DNA of 64,000 bases from Paraburkholderia sprentiae WSM5005 (GTDB lineage: Bacteria > Pseudomonadota > Gammaproteobacteria > Burkholderiales > Burkholderiaceae): NCBI RefSeq assembly GCF_001865575.2, contig NZ_CP017561.2:558001-622000 (forward strand), in the 5' to 3' direction. The notes below the pieces were generated by a model, which saw nothing but the letters and a program-made list of their open reading frames with translations, did not search any database and was not told the DNA's origin. The position numbers were made by a program, and so were the translations under genes. Of this stretch, positions 45,703 through 56,109 are shown piece after piece. Every line of letters begins with the position of its first letter. Within the stretch, counting starts at the first letter, position 1.

Positions 45703-46143
45703 ATGACGCTGCCGGCCGGACGTGAGGCGACGCTGCTTGCGTTCGACTACGGCGAGAAGCGCATCGGCGTAGCGGTCGGCAATTCGCTGACGCGCCGCGC
45801 GCGGCCGCTCGCCGTCGTGCAGAACCGCAGCAAGGAGTATCGCTTCGAAGCGCTCGGCAAGCTGATCGCCGAATGGAAACCCGATGCGCTGGTGGTCGGC
45901 TTGCCGATGCACCCCGACGGCGCGCCGCACGAACGCACGCAGCTCGCGAAGCGCTTCGGCAACCAACTGAACGGCCGCTTCAATCTGCCCGTCACGTGGG
46001 TCGACGAGCGCTACTCGTCGGTCGAGGCAGACGCGCAAATCCGCGCCGGCCACGGCCGCGCCGACATGCTCGATGCCGAAGCCGCGAGCATCATCCTCCA
46101 GCAATATCTTGACGGACTGTCCGACGATCATGAGTTCCATTGA
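45703..46143 (+). CDS. ruvX: Putative pre-16S rRNA nuclease RuvX (YqgF)
   Basis: 146 residues, RNase H-like fold. [16 protein letters not shown] holds the first acidic residue; [10 protein letters not shown] and the C-terminal [11 protein letters not shown] complete the site. The family matures 16S rRNA 5' ends and was earlier proposed as a Holliday-junction resolvase. Its 3' end overlaps pyrR by 14 bases. Confidence 0.94.
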   Translation: MTLPAGREATLLAFDYGEKRIGVAVGNSLTRRARPLAVVQNRSKEYRFEALGKLIAEWKPDALVVGLPMHPDGAPHERTQLAKRFGNQLNGRFNLPVTWVDERYSSVEADAQIRAGHGRADMLDAEAASIILQQYLDGLSDDHEFH

Positions 46144-46669
46144 CGCCGAAGCGCTGTATCGCGCGCTGCTCGACCAGATTCGCGCGGCCTATGGCGAGCA
46201 GCTCGCCGCCACGCAAGGCGGTGCGCAAGCGGCGGTGCTGGCGGGTATCCATAGCGGCGGCGCATGGCTCGCCGAGCGGCTCGCGCGCGACCTGAAGCTG
46301 GCGAGCTTCGGCGTGGTGAACGTCGCGCTGCATCGCGACGACTACGCGAAGAAAGGGCTGCACGCGCAGGCGAGCCCGACCTCGCTGCCGTTCGCGGTCG
46401 ACGGCCGTCGCATCGTGCTGGTCGATGACGTGCTGTACACCGGCCGCACGATTCGCGCGGCGGTGAACGAGCTGTACGACTATGGCCGGCCGGCATCGGT
46501 CGAACTCGCGGTGCTCGCCGATCGAGGCGGACGCGAATTGCCGGTGGCGGCGCGCTTCGTCGGTGGCGTGGTCGATGTACCCGCCGACGCGACGCTCGTG
46601 CTGGCCCATGAAGACGACGGCGCGGGCGGCCAGCGGTTTTCTTTTCACATTGAAGCGCGCGTCGATTGA
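46130..46669 (+). CDS. pyrR: PyrR bifunctional regulator / uracil phosphoribosyltransferase family
   Basis: 179 residues. The PRPP-binding loop [17 protein letters not shown] is complete; [11 protein letters not shown] and the N-V-A-L-H-R-D-D-Y block fit PyrR. In Gram-positive bacteria it attenuates pyr transcripts; here no attenuator was identified before pyrB, so uracil phosphoribosyltransferase activity or another control mode is possible. ATG 46130 lies inside the ruvX end, implying coupling. pyrB begins 66 bases later. Confidence 0.93.
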   Translation: MSSIDAEALYRALLDQIRAAYGEQLAATQGGAQAAVLAGIHSGGAWLAERLARDLKLASFGVVNVALHRDDYAKKGLHAQASPTSLPFAVDGRRIVLVDDVLYTGRTIRAAVNELYDYGRPASVELAVLADRGGRELPVAARFVGGVVDVPADATLVLAHEDDGAGGQRFSFHIEARVD

Positions 46670-46735
46670 AACGCGTGAGCGGCGTGTCGATTCGAGTTCG
46701 ATCGCGTTGAAGCCCGTATTTGAAGCAGGTACATC

Positions 46736-47761
46736 ATGAACACCGCCACCCAGGCTCCGCAAGATTCCTCTGCCAGCGCATCCGAGCGCTTCCGCTACGG
46801 CTTCTTGAGGGGCAACCCGCAACTCACGAAGAACGGCGAGCTCAAGCATCTGCTGTCGATCGAGGGGCTGCCGAAGGCCATCGTCAATCACATTCTCGAG
46901 ACCGCCGATCAGTTCGTCAGCGTGACCGATCGCGAAGTGAAAAAGGTGCCGCTGTTGCGCGGCAAGTCGGTGTTCAACCTGTTCTTCGAGAACTCGACGC
47001 GCACGCGCACCACGTTCGAGATCGCGGCCACGCGGCTGTCGGCCGACGTGCTCAACCTGAACATCAACGCGTCGTCGACCAGCAAGGGCGAATCGCTGCT
47101 CGACACGATCAACAACCTGTCGGCGATGCACGCGGATCTGTTCGTCGTGCGTCATGCGTCGAGCGGCGCGCCGTTCCTGATCGCGCAGCACTGCGCGCCG
47201 CACGTGCACGTGATCAACGCCGGCGACGGCCGTCACGCGCACCCGACCCAGGGTCTGCTCGACATGTACACGATCCGCCACTACAAGAAGGACTTCACGA
47301 AGCTGCGCGTGGCGATCGTCGGCGACATCCTGCATTCGCGCGTCGCGCGCTCGGACATTCATGCGCTGACCACGCTCGGCGTGCCCGAGGTGCGTGCGAT
47401 CGGTCCACGCACGCTGCTGCCGGGCGGTCTCGAACAGATGGGTGTGCGCGTGTTCCACAACCTCGACGAAGGCCTGAAAGACGTCGACGTGATCATCATG
47501 CTGCGTCTGCAGAACGAACGCATGAGCGGCGCGCTGCTGCCGTCGTCGCAGGAGTACTTCAAGAGCTGGGGGCTCACGCCAGAGCGTCTCGCGCTCGCCG
47601 CCCCCGATGCGATTGTGATGCACCCCGGCCCGATGAACCGCGGCGTCGAGATCGACTCACAGGTCGCGGACGGCCCGCAATCGGTGATCCTGAATCAGGT
47701 CACGTTCGGTATCGCGGTGCGCATGGCGGTGATGGGGATCGTCGCGGGCAACAACGACTAA
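46736..47761 (+). CDS. pyrB: Aspartate carbamoyltransferase catalytic chain
   Basis: 341 residues. Joins carbamoyl phosphate to aspartate, the committed step of pyrimidine synthesis. [13 protein letters not shown] is the carbamoyl-phosphate loop, then [16 protein letters not shown] and [11 protein letters not shown]. The N-terminal extension of about 30 residues is typical of the class A enzyme that assembles with the DHOase-like PyrX downstream. No pyrI is present. Confidence 0.96.
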   Translation: MNTATQAPQDSSASASERFRYGFLRGNPQLTKNGELKHLLSIEGLPKAIVNHILETADQFVSVTDREVKKVPLLRGKSVFNLFFENSTRTRTTFEIAATRLSADVLNLNINASSTSKGESLLDTINNLSAMHADLFVVRHASSGAPFLIAQHCAPHVHVINAGDGRHAHPTQGLLDMYTIRHYKKDFTKLRVAIVGDILHSRVARSDIHALTTLGVPEVRAIGPRTLLPGGLEQMGVRVFHNLDEGLKDVDVIIMLRLQNERMSGALLPSSQEYFKSWGLTPERLALAAPDAIVMHPGPMNRGVEIDSQVADGPQSVILNQVTFGIAVRMAVMGIVAGNND

Positions 47762-47834
47762 CGGCTAACGAGCAGGCGCGGCCGATCAGGAAGCCGAAGC
47801 CCAGGCCGAACCACAGGTTTAACAAAGGCAGCGC

Positions 47835-49115
47835 ATGAAGATTCATATTCAAGGCGGCACGCTGATCGACCCCGCGGCGGGCAGCGAACAGCAGCAGGAC
47901 ATTTTCATCGAGGCGGGCAAGATCGCCGCCCTCGGCAACGCGCCGGCGGGCTTCCAGGCCGAGCGCACGATCGACGCGCGCGGTCTGTCGATCGCGCCGG
48001 GTCTCGTCGACCTGTGCGCGCGTTTGCGCGAGCCGGGCTACGAGCACAAGGCGACGCTCGGCTCCGAAATGGCCGCGGCGCTCGCGGGCGGCGTGACGAG
48101 CCTCGTGTGTCCGCCGGACACCGATCCGACGCTCGACGAACCGGGCCTCGTCGAGATGCTGAAATTCCGCGCGCGCAATCTGAACAGCGCGCACGTATAT
48201 CCGCTCGGCGCGCTGACGGTCGGTCTCAAAGGGCAGGCCATCACCGAGATGGTCCAGCTGACCGAGGCGGGCTGCGTCGGCTTCTCGCAGGCCGATACGC
48301 CGATCGTCGACACCCAGGTGTTGATGCGCGCGCTGCAATACGCGAAGACCTACGGCTACACCGTCTGGCTGCGTCCGCTCGATGCGTACCTCGGCAAGAG
48401 CGGGGTCGCCGCCAGCGGTGCGCTGGCGTCGCGGCTCGGGCTGTCGGGCGTGCCGATGGCGGCCGAAACGATCGCGCTGCATACGATCTTCGAACTCGTG
48501 CGCGTGACCGGCGCGCGCGTGCATGTTTCGCACGTGTCGTCGGCGGCGGGCGTCGTGCTCGTGCGCGCGGCGAAGGGCGAGGGTCTGCCGGTGTCGTGCG
48601 ACGTCACCGTGAACCACGTGCATCTGATCGACGTCGACATCGGTTATTTCGACTCGCAGTTCCGGCTCGATCCACCGCTGCGTCAGCAGCGCGATCGCGA
48701 AGCGATCCGCGCGGGCCTCGTCGACGGCACGATCGACGCGATCTGCTCGGCGCACACGCCGGTCGACGACGACGAAAAGCTGCTGCCGTTCGCCGAAGCG
48801 ACGCCGGGCGCGACCGGCCTCGAGCTGTTCCTGTCGCTGACGGTGAAGTGGGCCGACGAAGCGGGCGTGCCGCTCGCGACCGCGCTCAATCGCATCACCG
48901 CGGCGCCGGCGCAGGTGCTCGGTCTCGAAGCGGCTGGCCGCATCGCGCTGGGCGCGGTGGCCGACCTCTGTGTGTTCGACCGTCACGCTCACTGGCGCGT
49001 CGAGCCGCGTGCGCTGAAGAGTCAGGGGCACAACACGCCGTTCCTCGGCTACGAGCTGCCGGCACAAGTGCGCGCGACGGTCGTGTCCGGTCAACTCGCG
49101 TACGAACAGCACTGA
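47835..49115 (+). CDS. pyrX: Inactive dihydroorotase homologue (PyrX/PyrC')
   Basis: 426 residues, amidohydrolase fold. Where active dihydroorotases have D-x-H-x-H-x-R-E-P-G, this reads P-G-L-V-D-L-C-A-R-L-R-E-P-G, so both His metal ligands of the first strand are missing (Cys and Arg instead). It keeps the rest of the fold, including H-V-S-H-V-S-S. Such pseudo-dihydroorotases in Pseudomonas and Burkholderia stabilise the PyrB dodecamer and have no DHOase activity, so a separate pyrC must exist elsewhere. 73 bases after pyrB, same operon. Confidence 0.92.
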   Translation: MKIHIQGGTLIDPAAGSEQQQDIFIEAGKIAALGNAPAGFQAERTIDARGLSIAPGLVDLCARLREPGYEHKATLGSEMAAALAGGVTSLVCPPDTDPTLDEPGLVEMLKFRARNLNSAHVYPLGALTVGLKGQAITEMVQLTEAGCVGFSQADTPIVDTQVLMRALQYAKTYGYTVWLRPLDAYLGKSGVAASGALASRLGLSGVPMAAETIALHTIFELVRVTGARVHVSHVSSAAGVVLVRAAKGEGLPVSCDVTVNHVHLIDVDIGYFDSQFRLDPPLRQQRDREAIRAGLVDGTIDAICSAHTPVDDDEKLLPFAEATPGATGLELFLSLTVKWADEAGVPLATALNRITAAPAQVLGLEAAGRIALGAVADLCVFDRHAHWRVEPRALKSQGHNTPFLGYELPAQVRATVVSGQLAYEQH

Positions 49116-49152
49116 GCGTGTCGTTTCGGTCTAGTCAAGGAATGCTCCGGCC

Positions 49153-50010
49153 ATGAAGCTCGCGTTACGCAAGATCCGTCTGATCACGCATCTGCTGCAC
49201 GGCATGTGGACCGTCGCGACCCGCTTTCCGAACGCGAGCGCCGAGCGGCGTCACGCGCTCAATCGCGCGTGGTCGCTGAAGATGTTGCGTCTGTGCGGGA
49301 TGCGCCTCGTCGTGCATAACGACGCGGTGCGGCTCGATCGTGGCGCGCTCGTCGTCGCCAATCACATCTCGTGGATCGACATCTACGTGATCAATGCGTG
49401 GCGGCCTACGCCGTTCGTGTCGAAGGCGGAGATCCGCCAATGGCCGGTGGTCGGCTGGCTCGCGCAGCAGCTCGACACCGTGTTCATTCAGCGCGAGAAG
49501 CGCAGCGACGCGAAGCGGATCATGCACGAACTCGCCGCGCGGCTCAGCGCGGGCGAACTGATGTGTGTGTTCCCGGAAGGCACGACCTCGAACGGGCTCT
49601 CGTTGCTGCCGTTTCACGCGAACATGTTCCAGGCCGCGGTGTCGGCCGGTGTGCCGGTGCAGCCGCTGTGCATCATGTACGAGGACGCGCAGGGCCGGCA
49701 GTCGACGGCACCGGCGTATATCGACGATCTGTCGTTGTCCGATTCGCTCGACATGCTGTTGCGTGGCGGTCCGCTAACCGCCCACGTGTATGTTGGCGCA
49801 CCGCTCGCGCCGGAGGCGGACCGGCGGGTGCTCGCGGCGCAGGCGCAGCAGGTGGTGGCGGACGCGCTGCGGGACATGCAGGCTGGCAGCGCGGTGGCGG
49901 GGACGGTCGCGCCAGAGGGCGACGTTGCGGCTGCTGCGTCGTCGAGCGACGCTGCTGCGGCGCAGGAAACGCTGATCGAGCCCGTCGATCATTCGCGACG
50001 CTCGGCCTGA
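49153..50010 (+). CDS. 1-acyl-sn-glycerol-3-phosphate acyltransferase family (PlsC-like)
   Basis: 285 residues. The acyltransferase box N-H-I-S-W-I-D-I (H-x4-D), F-I-Q-R-E-K-R-S-D and F-P-E-G-T-T-S-N-G are the family motifs for binding and catalysis on acyl-CoA or acyl-ACP. It places a second acyl chain on lysophosphatidate at the inner membrane; relatives modify ornithine lipids (OlsA), so the exact substrate is open. The C-terminal 55 residues are Ala-rich and probably disordered. Last gene of the pyr unit, 37 bases after pyrX, convergent with apaH. Confidence 0.9.
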   Translation: MKLALRKIRLITHLLHGMWTVATRFPNASAERRHALNRAWSLKMLRLCGMRLVVHNDAVRLDRGALVVANHISWIDIYVINAWRPTPFVSKAEIRQWPVVGWLAQQLDTVFIQREKRSDAKRIMHELAARLSAGELMCVFPEGTTSNGLSLLPFHANMFQAAVSAGVPVQPLCIMYEDAQGRQSTAPAYIDDLSLSDSLDMLLRGGPLTAHVYVGAPLAPEADRRVLAAQAQQVVADALRDMQAGSAVAGTVAPEGDVAAAASSSDAAAAQETLIEPVDHSRRSA

Positions 50011-50038
50011 GCGGCGGCACTGCATCGCAGTGGCCCGT

Positions 50039-50911
50039 TTAATGTCCCCCGCGCTGTCCGCCGCACGAATCGCAATCGACCTGCGTCAGCGTCCGTCCGG
50101 CCGGATCTCGCGCGAGCCGTACCGCCGACAGCTTCGCTCCCCACACGCAACCCGAGTCGAGGCCGATCAGGTTGTCGCGCAACATCACGCCGAGCGCGGC
50201 CCAATGACCGAACACGACGGTCACGTCGGCGGTCTTGCGCGACGGCACGTCGAACCACGGCATGCAGCCGCCCGGCGCGGATGCGAGCGTGCCGCTGCTG
50301 CTGAAATCCATCGCGCCATCGGCGCTGCAAAAGCGCATGCGCGTCAACGCGCTGCACGTGACGCGCAGACGCTCGATACCCTTGAGCCCCGGCTTCCAGC
50401 GATTCGGCTCGTTGCCGTACAAGCCGGCAAGCGTCTCTTTCCAGTTCGGTGCACGCAGCGCGCGTTGCAATTCGTCGGCGAGTTCGAGCGTCAGCGTCAC
50501 ATCCCATTGCGGCAGCACACCCGCATGCACCATCAGCATGCCGTTGTCGAAATGCGCGAGCGGCCGGTGGCGTATCCACTCGATCAGATCGGCGGCATCG
50601 GGCGCGGCGAGGATGTCTTCGATGGTGTCGCCTTTCTTCGACTTGCGAATCCCCGCCGAAACCGACAGCAGATGCAGATCGTGATTGCCGAGCACCGGCA
50701 CCGCGCGCCCGCCGAGCGCGATCACGTCGCGCAACGTGTCGAGCGAGTCGGGGCCGCGGTTGATCAGATCGCCGGCGAACCACAGCGGTGTGCCGTCCGG
50801 CGGCGCGGCTTTGGCAAGCAGTTGCTGAAACGGGGTGCGGCAGCCTTGCAGATCGCCGAAAGCAAGAGGGACGAGGGGAGCGGACGTGCTGGAAGCGTTG
50901 AAGGGTGTCAT
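50039..50911 (-). CDS. apaH: Symmetrical diadenosine tetraphosphatase
   Basis: 290 residues. Calcineurin-type phosphoesterase motifs in order: F-G-D-L-Q-G-C, F-A-G-D-L-I-N-R-G-P-D-S, V-L-G-N-H-D-L-H and M-V-H-A-G. It splits Ap4A into two ADP and can decap Np4-capped RNA. ATG 50911 gives the normal length; the ribosome site there is poor. In Burkholderia apaH flanks the O-antigen cluster, as it does here with the rml genes beginning about 1.5 kb away. Confidence 0.94.
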   Translation of the reverse strand: MTPFNASSTSAPLVPLAFGDLQGCRTPFQQLLAKAAPPDGTPLWFAGDLINRGPDSLDTLRDVIALGGRAVPVLGNHDLHLLSVSAGIRKSKKGDTIEDILAAPDAADLIEWIRHRPLAHFDNGMLMVHAGVLPQWDVTLTLELADELQRALRAPNWKETLAGLYGNEPNRWKPGLKGIERLRVTCSALTRMRFCSADGAMDFSSSGTLASAPGGCMPWFDVPSRKTADVTVVFGHWAALGVMLRDNLIGLDSGCVWGAKLSAVRLARDPAGRTLTQVDCDSCGGQRGGH

Positions 50912-51143
50912 CGAGGAGGTCAAAACGATTCGATACGCGCGGTGCTGCACGACGCGTGCCATGCTGGACAGCGCGGCAAGTCAGCGTGACATAATAGCCC
51001 GTTTGAGGTTCGAATATCGCGCGATCACGTCGCGGGGGACGCGGCTGGAACACCGCCGCGACCCCGCAAGGCAACCCCCAACGCACGGATCGCGCGCGCT
51101 TCCAATACAACAACAGGATGACTCTTTCGTGAACGAAGCCAGC

Positions 51144-52055
51144 ATGTCGTCTGCCGCGGCGAAGCAATCGTTTCGCACGCTCATCACCGGTGCGAGCGGT
51201 TTTACCGGCCGCTATCTGGTCGAGAAGCTGGCCGCGCGTGGCCACACCGTGGTCGAAGCGGTGTCCGGCCGCGACGAGCCCGACACGCCGACACGCGTCA
51301 AACTCGACATCACGTCGCCGCAAGCATGCCGGCGCGTGCTCGAAACCGTGCGTCCCGATTACATCGTGCATCTGGCCGCGATCAGCTTCGTGGGTCACGA
51401 CGATCCGCTCGACTTCTATCGCGTCAACGTGATCGGCACGCAGAATCTGCTCGAAGCCTGCGCCGCGATCGGCCACGTGCCGCGGAAGCTGCTGATCGCG
51501 AGCAGCGCGAACGTGTACGGCAACGTCAGCAGCGCCGCGATCGACGAGAGCTTTCCGCTCACGCCCGTCAATCATTACGCGGCCAGCAAGGCGGCGATGG
51601 AAGCGCTCGTGCGCACATGGTTCGACCGCCTGCCGATCCTGATAGTGCGGCCGTTCAATTACACCGGTCGCGGCCAGGCGGTCAACTTCCTCGTGCCGAA
51701 GATCGTCAGCCACTTCGCGCGGCGCGCCGCGTCGATCGAGCTCGGCAATATCGACATCGCACGCGACTTCTCCGACGTGCGTTATGTGGCGAGCGCGTAC
51801 GAGGCGCTGCTCGACTCCGACGTCGCCGCCGAAATCGTCAATGTCTGCACCGGCACCCCGTACTCGTTGCGTGAAATCCTCACGAGCGCGAGCGAGCTCA
51901 CCGGTCACGACATCGAAGTCCAGGTCAATCCCGCCTTTGTCCGGCAAACGGACGTCAAGATGCTCGCCGGCTCGCCGGCCAAATTGCGCGCGCTGGTGCC
52001 TGCGGTCGAATCGATTCCCTTCATCGATACACTGCGCTGGATGCTCGCGGCCTGA
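51144..52055 (+). CDS. NAD-dependent epimerase/reductase, GDP-6-deoxy-4-keto-mannose reductase-like
   Basis: 303 residues, extended short-chain dehydrogenase. Cofactor loop L-I-T-G-A-S-G-F-T-G-R-Y-L, then A-S-S-A-N-V-Y-G-N and the Y-x3-K pair Y-A-A-S-K. It resembles Rmd-type reductases that form GDP-D-rhamnose or related 6-deoxyhexoses, but no GDP-mannose 4,6-dehydratase is in the window, so the substrate is inferred only. A GTG at 51129 is an alternative start with AGGA further upstream. Divergent from apaH; a weak candidate promoter is TGGACA at 50965 with CATAAT at 50990. Confidence 0.82.
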   Translation: MSSAAAKQSFRTLITGASGFTGRYLVEKLAARGHTVVEAVSGRDEPDTPTRVKLDITSPQACRRVLETVRPDYIVHLAAISFVGHDDPLDFYRVNVIGTQNLLEACAAIGHVPRKLLIASSANVYGNVSSAAIDESFPLTPVNHYAASKAAMEALVRTWFDRLPILIVRPFNYTGRGQAVNFLVPKIVSHFARRAASIELGNIDIARDFSDVRYVASAYEALLDSDVAAEIVNVCTGTPYSLREILTSASELTGHDIEVQVNPAFVRQTDVKMLAGSPAKLRALVPAVESIPFIDTLRWMLAA

Positions 52056-52462
52056 GCGCGCTCGCGCGAGCAACCGCCTGAGGCTTGCGTCAAGCCACCG
52101 GAGTGGCCGCGTTTGCGGCCCTGCGTGACGCTTCGCCGTTCTTCTGCTTCGTTTCTCGCTGTTTGCGCGCCGCGCCGCGCAGTATGCGGCGTACATCGTC
52201 GCAAGCGCCAAATGCGCGTAACCGCACCGAAAAGCCGCTTTTAACGGAACGACGGCAACGAGTTCTGTCAAGCTGTTTCAAGTTGTTAGGGTTCTAGTTT
52301 TTGCACTGGGCCGCTTTATAATTGGTGCTTCATAAAATTGGCGTCTGAGTGTCCACTCGCCGGGCGGACTCGTCGAGCGGCTAGAGAAACGGACATCACC
52401 ACGCGGGGTGAACAGGCTGCAGGCTTTTCGCTGCCTGTCACTAACATCGACAAGGGAATTAC
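52056..52462 (+). other. Leader region upstream of rmlB
   Basis: 407 bases with no supported gene. TATAAT at 52317-52322 is a good -10 candidate for the rml operon, though no matching -35 at the right distance is seen. It would give a leader of about 135 bases. GC drops around 52250-52340, as usual for a promoter in this genome. Confidence 0.45.
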
Positions 52463-53524
52463 ATGATCCTGGTAACGGGCGGTGCCGGCTTTATCGGCGC
52501 TAATTTCGTGCTCGACTGGCTGAATGCGTCGGACGAATCGGTGCTCAACGTAGATAAGCTGACCTACGCCGGCAACCTGGGCACGCTGAAGTCGCTACAG
52601 GGCAATCCCAAACACATTTTCGCGCGCGTCGACATTTGCGATCGCGCCGCGCTCGACGCGCTATTGGCCGAACACAAGCCGCGCGCCGTACTGCATTTCG
52701 CGGCCGAGAGCCATGTGGATCGCTCGATTCACGGTCCGGCCGATTTCGTGCAAACCAACGTGGTCGGTACCTTTACCTTGCTCGAAGCGACGCGCAGCTA
52801 CTGGAATACGCTGGGCGAAGCGGAGCGCGCCGCGTTTCGCTTCCTGCACGTGTCGACCGACGAAGTGTTCGGCTCGCTGTCGGCAACCGATCCGCAATTC
52901 TCCGAAACCACGCCGTATGCGCCGAATAGCCCCTATTCGGCGACCAAGGCCGGCTCGGACCACCTCGTGCGCGCCTATCATCACACCTACGGCCTGCCGG
53001 TGTTGACCACCAATTGCTCGAACAACTACGGCCCATACCAGTTCCCCGAGAAGCTGATCCCGCTGATGATCGCCAATGCGCTGGGCGGCAAGCCGCTGCC
53101 GGTGTATGGCGACGGGCAGAACGTGCGCGACTGGCTGTACGTCGGCGACCATTGCAGCGCGATCCGTGAAGTGCTCGCGCGCGGCACGCCAGGCGAGACG
53201 TACAACGTCGGCGGCTGGAACGAGAAGAAGAATCTGGAGGTCGTGCATACGCTGTGCGACCTGCTCGACCAGCAACGTCCGAAGCCGGCCGGCTCGTATC
53301 GCGACCAGATCACCTATGTGACGGATCGCCCGGGTCACGATCGCCGTTACGCAATCGACGCCCGCAAGCTCGAACGCGAACTCGGCTGGAAGCCGGCGGA
53401 AACGTTCGAGACGGGTCTCGCCAAAACGGTCCAGTGGTATCTCGACAACCCGCAATGGGTCGACGAAGTCGCTTCGGGCGAATACCGGAAGTGGGTCGAG
53501 ACCAACTACGCGCAGCGCGCGTAA
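52463..53524 (+). CDS. rmlB: dTDP-glucose 4,6-dehydratase
   Basis: 353 residues. Second step of dTDP-L-rhamnose synthesis. [10 protein letters not shown] nucleotide loop, [21 protein letters not shown] (catalytic Thr-Asp-Glu), and Y-S-A-T-K (Tyr-x3-Lys). CAAGGGAATT provides the ribosome site. First gene of rmlBACD; rmlA follows after ten bases. Confidence 0.97.
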   Translation: MILVTGGAGFIGANFVLDWLNASDESVLNVDKLTYAGNLGTLKSLQGNPKHIFARVDICDRAALDALLAEHKPRAVLHFAAESHVDRSIHGPADFVQTNVVGTFTLLEATRSYWNTLGEAERAAFRFLHVSTDEVFGSLSATDPQFSETTPYAPNSPYSATKAGSDHLVRAYHHTYGLPVLTTNCSNNYGPYQFPEKLIPLMIANALGGKPLPVYGDGQNVRDWLYVGDHCSAIREVLARGTPGETYNVGGWNEKKNLEVVHTLCDLLDQQRPKPAGSYRDQITYVTDRPGHDRRYAIDARKLERELGWKPAETFETGLAKTVQWYLDNPQWVDEVASGEYRKWVETNYAQRA

Positions 53525-53534
53525 AGGCACGGCA

Positions 53535-54428
53535 ATGGCGCGCAAAGGCATTATTCTCGCGGGCGGCTCGGGCACCCGCCTGTATCCGATCACGCACGTC
53601 GTCTCCAAGCAACTGCTGCCGGTGTACGACAAGCCGATGATCTACTACCCGCTGTCCACGCTGATGGTGGCGGGAATTCGCGACGTGCTGATCATCTCCA
53701 CGCCGCAGGACACGCCGCGCTTCGAGGCAATGCTCGGCGACGGCAGCCAGTGGGGCATGAACATCCAGTACGCGGTGCAGCCGTCGCCGGATGGGCTCGC
53801 GCAGGCGTTCATCATCGGCCGCGAGTTCGTGCACAACGATCCGTCGGCGCTGATTCTCGGCGACAACATTTTCTACGGCCACGATCTGGCGAAGCAACTC
53901 GAGCGCGCCGACGATCAAACCGACGGCGCGACCGTGTTCGCGTATCACGTGCAGGACCCGGAGCGCTACGGCGTGGTCGAATTCGACCAGCAATTCCGCG
54001 CGTTGTCGATCGAGGAGAAGCCCGCCAAGCCGCGTTCGAACTACGCGGTCACCGGCCTGTATTTCTACGACAAGCAGGTCTGCGACATCGCCGCCGACAT
54101 CCAGCCGTCGCCGCGCGGCGAACTCGAAATTACCGACGTGAACTCGCGCTACCTCGCGAACGCGGCGCTCAACGTCGAGATCATGGGCCGCGGTTATGCG
54201 TGGCTCGACACCGGCACGCACGATTCGCTGATCGAAGCCGCGACCTTCATCGCGACGCTGCAAAAGCGCCAGGGTCTGGTGGTCGCGTGTCCGGAAGAGA
54301 TCGCGTACCGGCGCCAATGGATCGACGGCGAGCAGCTGCTCGCGCTCGCCAAGCCGCTCGCGAAGAATGCCTACGGGCAATACCTGCAAAACATTCTTAC
54401 GGACCACGTCGCATGGCCATCCAGGTAA
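53535..54428 (+). CDS. rmlA: Glucose-1-phosphate thymidylyltransferase
   Basis: 297 residues. Forms dTDP-glucose from dTTP and glucose-1-phosphate. [14 protein letters not shown] is the nucleotide-binding loop; [18 protein letters not shown] and V-T-G-L-Y-F-Y-D complete the active site. Its 3' end overlaps rmlC by 16 bases. Confidence 0.97.
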   Translation: MARKGIILAGGSGTRLYPITHVVSKQLLPVYDKPMIYYPLSTLMVAGIRDVLIISTPQDTPRFEAMLGDGSQWGMNIQYAVQPSPDGLAQAFIIGREFVHNDPSALILGDNIFYGHDLAKQLERADDQTDGATVFAYHVQDPERYGVVEFDQQFRALSIEEKPAKPRSNYAVTGLYFYDKQVCDIAADIQPSPRGELEITDVNSRYLANAALNVEIMGRGYAWLDTGTHDSLIEAATFIATLQKRQGLVVACPEEIAYRRQWIDGEQLLALAKPLAKNAYGQYLQNILTDHVAWPSR

Positions 54429-54964
54429 CGGCAACCGCGCTGCCCGAAGTCAAGATCATCGAGCCGAAGGTGTTCGGCGATGCGCGCGGCTTCTTCTTCG
54501 AAAGCTTCAATGCGCTCGAATTTGCCGAGAAGGTCGAGGCGAGCGTCGAGTTCGTGCAGGACAATCACTCGCGTTCGGCGCGAGGCGTGCTGCGCGGTCT
54601 GCACTATCAGATCGAGCATGCGCAGGGCAAGCTCGTGCGCGTGGTCGAGGGTGAAGTGTTCGACGTCGCCGTCGACATCCGCAAAAGCTCGCCGAACTTC
54701 GGCAAGTGGATCGGCGTGACGCTGTCGGTCCAGAACCATCGGCAGTTGTGGGTGCCGCCCGGTTTCGCGCACGGCTTCGTCGTGCTGTCGGAATCCGCGC
54801 AGTTCCTCTACAAGACCACGGATTATTGGTTCCCCGAGCACGAGCGCAGCATCGTCTGGAACGATCCGGCGATCGGTATCGAATGGCCGCTCGACTTCGA
54901 GCCGCTGCTCGCGGCCAAGGATGCGGCGGGCAAGCGCCTCGCCGACGCCGAAGTCTACGCATAA
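54413..54964 (+). CDS. rmlC: dTDP-4-dehydrorhamnose 3,5-epimerase
   Basis: 183 residues, cupin fold. [28 protein letters not shown] (catalytic His) and [11 protein letters not shown] are the family blocks. Third rhamnose-pathway enzyme. The ATG at 54413 lies within the end of rmlA, so translation is probably coupled. Confidence 0.97.
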   Translation: MAIQVTATALPEVKIIEPKVFGDARGFFFESFNALEFAEKVEASVEFVQDNHSRSARGVLRGLHYQIEHAQGKLVRVVEGEVFDVAVDIRKSSPNFGKWIGVTLSVQNHRQLWVPPGFAHGFVVLSESAQFLYKTTDYWFPEHERSIVWNDPAIGIEWPLDFEPLLAAKDAAGKRLADAEVYA

Positions 54965-54973
54965 GGGGATCGC

Positions 54974-55900
54974 ATGAGCGCACATCAAGCGAAACGGACG
55001 ATCCTCGTTACCGGCGTAAACGGCCAGGTCGGTTACGAGCTCGCGCGCACGCTGCAAGGGCTCGGCAACGTGGTCGCGGTCGACCGCTCGCGGCTCGATC
55101 TGTCGAACCTCGAGCAAATCCGCTCGGTGGTGCGCGACGTGCGTCCCGCGCTGATCGTCAATCCGGCCGCTTATACCGCGGTGGACAAAGCCGAAGAAGA
55201 GCGCGATCTCGCGATGCGCATCAACGGCGAAGCACCGGGCGTGCTCGCCGAGGAAGCGAAAAAGCTCGGCGCCGCGCTGATCCACTATTCGACCGACTAC
55301 GTGTTCAACGGCACGAAGGAAGGCGCGTACGTCGAAGACGATCCGACCGATCCGCAGAACGTCTACGGCCGCAGCAAGCTCGCGGGCGAGCAGGCGATCG
55401 CGGCGAGCGGTGCGAACCATCTCGTGTTGCGCACGAGTTGGGTGTACGGCACGCGCGGCAAGAACTTTCTGCTGACGATGCTGCGGCTCGGCGCCGATCG
55501 CCCCGAGTTGAAGGTGGTGGCCGATCAGTTCGGCGCGCCCACCTGGTGCAACACGATCGCGACGCTGAGCGCACATCTGTGCGCCCAGTCCTTCGCCGCC
55601 GAAGACAGCGCGAAGTGGTGGCGCGAGCGCTCGGGCGTCTATCACCTATGCGCGGGCGACTCGACGTCGTGGCACGGTTTCGCGTCGGCGATCTTCGAAC
55701 TCGCGGATTTGCCGAAACAGCCGACCACGCTGCCGATTCCCGCCGCGGATTACCCTACGCCCGCCAAGCGCCCAGCCAATTCCAGAATGTCGAACGACAA
55801 GCTGGCGCGCGTGTTCGGGCTTGCCGCGCCGCATTGGCGCGACGCGCTGAAGCTGTGTCTGACGGACGGTTTTCCGAAATCGCCGGCGGCGCGCGCCTGA
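54974..55900 (+). CDS. rmlD: dTDP-4-dehydrorhamnose reductase
   Basis: 308 residues, short-chain reductase. G-V-N-G-Q-V-G-Y-E-L cofactor loop, N-P-A-A-Y-T-A-V-D-K-A-E, Y-S-T-D-Y-V-F-N-G and the Tyr-x3-Lys pair Y-G-R-S-K. It completes dTDP-L-rhamnose. Starts nine bases after rmlC and ends the rml unit. Confidence 0.96.
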   Translation: MSAHQAKRTILVTGVNGQVGYELARTLQGLGNVVAVDRSRLDLSNLEQIRSVVRDVRPALIVNPAAYTAVDKAEEERDLAMRINGEAPGVLAEEAKKLGAALIHYSTDYVFNGTKEGAYVEDDPTDPQNVYGRSKLAGEQAIAASGANHLVLRTSWVYGTRGKNFLLTMLRLGADRPELKVVADQFGAPTWCNTIATLSAHLCAQSFAAEDSAKWWRERSGVYHLCAGDSTSWHGFASAIFELADLPKQPTTLPIPAADYPTPAKRPANSRMSNDKLARVFGLAAPHWRDALKLCLTDGFPKSPAARA

Positions 55901-55972
55901 GTCTCGGACTCGACGCGGGGGCTGTTCGATACGGATCTGTGCGATCGTTCCCTGACAATGATGAAAGGCGGC

Positions 55973-55984
55973 GGCGGTAGAATG
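55973..55984 (+). promoter_or_regulatory. ops-like element or -10 region before second manC-type gene
   Basis: GGCGGTAGAATG fits the ops pattern GGCGGTAGnnTG recognised by RfaH in enteric polysaccharide operons. The same bases contain TAGAAT, which could simply be a -10 hexamer (a CTGACA lies 20 bases upstream, a poor spacing). It lies 126 bases before the GTG of the exporter operon. No RfaH gene is in the window. Confidence 0.3.
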
Positions 55985-56109
55985 TCGCTCAACGCGAGGC
56001 CGCGCGGGGCGCGGATTCAACGGTCTATGCGCAGTAGATTGCAAACGTGTGCGTCAGCCGTGCGCAAGCCAGTATGGCCGCGTAATAGATACGGCACTGA
56101 GAGGGAGCT

